From Eutreptiella sp. 'Long Island Sound 2002' (lineage: Eukaryota; Euglenozoa; Euglenophyceae; Eutreptiales; Eutreptiaceae): a stretch of DNA of 64,000 bases. Shown piece by piece: positions 59,073 to 64,000 of the stretch. The position numbers were made by a program, and so were the translations under genes. How positions within the stretch are numbered: position 1 is the first letter of the stretch; each line of letters starts with the position of its first letter. The notes under the pieces are model-generated. The model searched no databases, was not told the DNA's origin, and saw only the letters and a program-made list of their open reading frames with translations. Location: NCBI GenBank assembly GCA_964036045.1, contig OZ038385.1, forward strand, positions 43,008,367 through 43,072,366, read 5' to 3'.

Positions 59073-62000
59073 CCCCATTGATGTCCCCATGGATGTCCCC
59101 ATTGATGTCCCCATTGATGCCCCCATTGATGTCCCCATTGATGTCCCCATGGATGTCCCCATTGATGTCCCCATGGATGTCCCCATGGATGTCCCCATGG
59201 ATGTCCCCATTGATGTCCCCATGGATGTCCCCATGGATGTCCCCACGGATGTCCCCATGGATCTCCCCATTGATGTCCCCATTGATGTCCCCATGGATGT
59301 CCCCATGGATGTCCCCATTGATGTCCCCATTGATGTCCCCATGGATGTCCCCATGGATGTCCCCATGGATGTCCCCATTGATGTCCCCATTGATGTCCCC
59401 ATGGATGTCCCCATTGATGTCCCCATTGATGTCCCCATTGATGTCCCCATGGATGTCCCCACGGATGTCCCCATGGATGTCCCCATTGATGTCCCCATTG
59501 ATGTCCCCATGGAAGTCCCCATTGATGTCCCCATAGATGTCCCCATTGATGTCCCCATTGATGTCCCCATTGATGTCCCCATGGATGTCCCCATGGATGT
59601 CCCCATTGATGTCCCCATTGATGTCCCCATGGATGTCCCCATGGATGTCCCCATGGATGTCCCCATGGAAGTCCCCATGGATGTCCCCATTGATGTCCCC
59701 ATGGATGTCCCCATGGATGTCGCCATTGATGTCCCCATTGATGTCCCCATTGATGTCCCCATGGATGTCCCCATGGATGTCCCCATGGATGTCCCCATGG
59801 ATGTCCCCATGGATGTCCCCATGGATGTCCCCATGGATGTCCCCATGGATGTCCCCATTGATGTCCCCATGGATGTCCCCATGGATGTCCCCATGGATGT
59901 CCCCATGGATGTCCCCATGGATGTCCCCATTGATGTCCCCATGGATGTCCCCATGGATGTGCCCATGGATGTCCCCATGGATGTCCCCATGGATGTCCCC
60001 ATGGATGTCCCCATGGATGCCCCCATGGATGTCCCCATGGATGTCCCCATGGATGTCCCCATGGATGTCCCCATTGATGTCCCCATGGATGTCCCCATGG
60101 ATGTCCCCATTGATGTCCCCATGGATGTCCCCATGGATGTCCCCATTGATGTCCCCATCGATGTCCCCATTGATGTCCCCATTGATGTCCCCATGGATGT
60201 CCCCATTGATGTCCCCATTGCTGTCCTCATGGATGTCCCCATTGATGTCCTCATGGATGTCCCCATGGATGTCCCCATGGATGTCCCCATGGATGTCCCC
60301 ATGGATGTCCCCATGGATGTCCCCATGGATATCCCCATGGATGTCCCCATGGATGTCCCCATGGATGTCCCCATGGATGTCCCCATTGATGTCCCCATTG
60401 ATGTCCCCATTGATGTCCCCATTGATGTCCCCATTGATGTCCCCATTGATGTCCCCATTGATGTCCCCATGGATGTCCCCATTGATGTCCCCATTGATGT
60501 CCCCATTGATGTCCCCATTGATGTCCCCATTGATGTCCCCATCGATGTCCCCATTGATGTCCCCATGGATGTCCCCATTGATGTCCCCATTGCTGTCCTC
60601 ATGGATGTCCCCATTGATGTCCTCATGGATGTCCCCATGGATGTCCCCATGGATGTCCCCATGGATGTCCCCATGGATGTCCCCATGGATGTCCCCATGG
60701 ATGTCCCCATGGATGTCCCCATGGCTGTCCCCATTGATGTCCCCATGGATGTCCCCATTGATGTCCCCATGGATGTCCCCATTGATGTCCCCATGGATGT
60801 TCCCATGGATGTCCCCATTGATGTCCCCATGGATGTCCCCATGGATGTCCCCATGGATGTCCCCATGGATGTCCCCATGGATGTCCCCATGGATGTCCCC
60901 ATGGATGTCCCCATGGAAGTCCCCATGGATGTCCCCATTGATGTCCCCATTGATGTCCCCATTGATGTCCCCATTGATGTCCCCATTGATGTCCCCATCG
61001 ATGTCCCCATTGATGTCCCCATGGATGTCCCCATTGATGTCCCCATTGATGTCCCCATTGATGTCCCCATTGATGTCCCCATTGATGTCCCCATCGATGT
61101 CCCCATTGATGTCCCCATGGATGTCCCCATTGATGTCCCCATTGCTGTCCTCATGGATGTCCCCATTGATGTCCTCATGGATGTCCCCATGGATGTCCCC
61201 ATGGATGTCCCCATGGATGTCCCCATGGATGTCCCCATGGATGTCCCCATGGATGTCCCCATTGATGTGCCCATGGATGTCCCCATTGATGTCCCCATGG
61301 ATGTCCCCATGGATGTCCCCATTGATGTCCCCATGGATGTCCCCATTGATGTCCCCATGGATGTTCCCATGGATGTCCCCATTGATGTCCCCATGGATGT
61401 CCCCATGGATGTCCCCATGGATGTCCCCATGGATGTCCCCATGGATGTCCCCATGGATGTCCCCATGGATGTCCCCATGGATGTCCCCATGGATGTCCCC
61501 ATTGATGTCCCCATGGATGTCCCCATGGATGTCCCCATGGATGTCCCCACGGATGTCCCCATGGATGTCCCCATTGATGTCCCCATTGATGTCCCCATTG
61601 ATGTCCCCATGGATGTCCCCATTGATGTCCCCATTGCTGTCCTCATGGATGTCCCCATTGATGTCCTCATGGATGTCCCCATGGATGTCCCCATGGATGT
61701 CCCCATGGATGTCCCCATGGATGTCCCCATGGATGTCCCCATGGATATCCCCATGGATGTCCCCATGGATGTCCCCATGGATGTCCCCATGGATGTCCCC
61801 ATTGATGTCCCCATTGATGTCCCCATTGATGTCCCCATTGATGTCCCCATTGATGTCCCCATTGATGTCCACATTGATGTCCCCATGGATGTCCCCATTG
61901 ATGTCCCCATTGAAGTCCCCATTGATGTCCCCATTGATGTCCCCATTGATGTCCCCATCGATGTCCCCATTGATGTCCCCATGGATGTCCCCATTGATGT

Positions 62001-64000
62001 CCCCATTGCTGTCCTCATGGATGTCCCCATTGATGTCCTCATGGATGTCCCCATGGATGTCCCCATGGATGTCCCCATGGATGTCCCCATGGATGTCCCC
62101 ATGGATGTCCCCATTGATGTCCCCATGGATGTCCCCATGGATGTCCCCATTGATGTCCCCATGGATGTCCCCATTGATGTCCCCATGGATGTCCCCATTG
62201 ATGTCCCCATGGATGTTCCCATGGATGTCCCCATTGATGTCCCCATGGATGTCCCCATGGATGTCCCCATGGATGTCCCCATGGATGTCCCCATGGATGT
62301 CCCCATGGATGTCCCCATGGATGTCCCCATGGATGTCCCCATTGATGTCCCCATTGATATCCCCATTGATGTCCCCATTGATGTCCCCATTGATGTCCCC
62401 ATTGATGTCCCCATTGATGTCCCCATCGATGTCCCCATTGATGTCCCCATGGATGTCCCCATTGATGTCCCCATTGCTGTCCTCATGGATGTCCCCATTG
62501 ATGTCCTCATGGATGTCCCCATGGATGTCCCCATGGATGTCCCCATGGATGTCCCCATGGATGTCCCCATGGATGTCCCCATTGATGTCCCCATGGATGT
62601 CCCCATGGATGTCCCCATTGATGTCCCCATGGATGTCCCCATTGATGTCCCCATGGATGTCCCCATGGATGTCCCCATTGATGTCCCCATTGATGTCCCC
62701 ATTGATGTCCCCATTGATGTCCCCATCGATGTCCCCATGGATGTCCCCATGGATGTCCCCATGGATGTCCCCATGGATGTCCCCATGGATGTCCCCATGG
62801 ATGTCCCCATTGATGTCCCCATTGATGTCCCCATGGATGTCCCCATTGATGTCCCCATTGATGTCCCCATCGATGTCCCCATTGATGTCCCCATGGATGT
62901 CCCCATTGATGTCCCCATTGCTGTCCTCATGGATGTCCCCATTGATGTCCTCATGGATGTCCCCATGGATGTCCCCATGGATGTCCCCATGGATGTCCCC
63001 ATGGATGTCCCCATGGATGTCCCCATGGATGTCCCCATTGATGTGCCCATGGATGTCCCCATTGATGTCCCCATGGATGTCCCCATGGATGTCCCCATTG
63101 ATGTCCCCATGGATGTCCCCATTGATGTCCCCATGGATGTTCCCATGGATGTCTACATTGATGTCCCCATGGATGTCCCCATGGATGTCCCCATGGATGT
63201 CCCCATGGATGTCCCCATGGATGTCCCCATGGATGTCCCCATGGATGTCCCCATGGATGTCCCCATGGATGTCCCCATTGATGTCCCCATGGATGTCCCC
63301 ATGGATGTCCCCATGGATTTCCCCATGGATGTCCCCATGGATGTCCCCATTGATGTCCCCATTGATGTCCCCACTGATGTCCCCACTGATTTCCCCATGG
63401 ATGTCCCCATTGATGTCCCCATTGATGTCCCCATTGATGTCCCCATTGATGTCCCCATGGAAGTCCCCATGGATGTCCCCATGGATGTCCCCATGGATGT
63501 CCCCATGGATGTCCCCATGGATGTCCCCATGGATGTCCCCATGGATGTCCCCATGGATGTCCCCATGGATGTCCCCATGGATGTCCCCATGGATGTCCCC
63601 ATTGATGTCCCCATTGATGTCCCCATTGATGTCCCCATGGATGTCCCCATGGATGTCCCCATGGATGTCCCCATTGATGTCCCCATTGATGTCCCCATTG
63701 ATGTCCCCATGGAAGTCCCCATGGATGTCCCCATTGATGTCCCCATGGATGTCCCCATGGATGTCCCCATGGATATCCCCATGGATGTCCCCATGGATGT
63801 CCCCATGGATGTCCCCATGGATGTCCCCATGGATGTCCCCATTGATGTCCCCATGGATGTCCCCATGGATGTCCCCATGGATGTCCCCATGGATGTCCCC
63901 ATGGATGTCCCCATGGATGTCCCCATGGATGTCCCCATGGATGTCCCCATGGATGTCCCCATTGATGTCCCCATGGATGTCCCCATGGATGTCCCCATGG
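59073..64000. repeat. 12-bp satellite array, about 410 copies, runs off the window
   Basis: The unit GATGTCCCCATG alternates with GATGTCCCCATT without interruption. A marked pair of variants (GCTGTCCTCATG, then GATGTCCTCATG two units on) recurs at 60220, 60592, 61144, 61636, 62008, 62476 and 62920. These lie 372, 552, 492, 372, 468 and 444 bp apart, all multiples of 12. All six frames are nearly open because 12 is divisible by 3 and the unit has no stop; the MGTS-type peptide repeats of over 1300 residues on the minus strand are artefacts. Confidence 0.97.

Noticed and set aside
59013-63998. MGTS- and HGDI-type proteins of up to 1377 residues on the minus strand
   Set aside because: Translation of a stop-free 12-bp satellite; they end only where a unit is mutated.
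31703-64000. CRISPR array
   Set aside because: Units are contiguous tandem copies without unique spacers, in eukaryotic DNA.

Overview
This is nuclear DNA from a eukaryote. It carries LTR retrotransposons, GT-AG splice signals, a tRNA-derived sequence, and more than 32 kb of satellite DNA. A relic of a green-type Rubisco small subunit gene (rbcS) inside one element points to a host with a green-type plastid ancestry (green alga, streptophyte, euglenid or chlorarachniophyte). I cannot name the species. No ordinary single-copy host gene is evident.

Layout. (1) 1-259: a structured stretch with a predicted H-type pseudoknot. (2) 260-11414, plus strand: an LTR element with two 1040-bp LTRs that differ at about four positions, a primer-binding site matching initiator tRNA-Met, a polypurine tract, and no reverse transcriptase. 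Its 9-kb interior holds a broken gag-like start, an rbcS relic with an internal 25-bp minisatellite, a long stop-riddled protein-like stretch, many perfect hairpins, and a clean 160-codon ORF just before the 3' LTR. This fits a large non-autonomous (LARD-type) element. (3) 12147-19577, minus strand: an apparently intact Ty3/gypsy chromovirus-like gag and pol, joined in frame across a UGA-CGG stop that looks like a programmed readthrough site. Matching LTRs were not found. (4) 19690-20495: flank with a tRNA-derived sequence. (5) 20496-31702: six tandem 1.88-kb units, each with 3-4 copies of a 61-bp minisatellite and a conserved, possibly spliced minus-strand coding region. (6) 31703-59072: the same 61-bp monomer expanded to about 446 copies, with nested segmental duplications. 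(7) 59073-64000: a 12-bp satellite (GATGTCCCCATG/T) that runs off the window.

How the parts relate. The gypsy element encodes its own enzymes. The LARD-like element has intact cis signals and near-identical LTRs, so it was probably mobilised recently by enzymes supplied in trans. The 61-bp satellite appears to have grown out of the minisatellite at the edge of the 1.88-kb unit, so the window preserves three stages of satellite birth side by side. The very long open frames in the satellites come from monomer length and composition and should not be annotated as genes.
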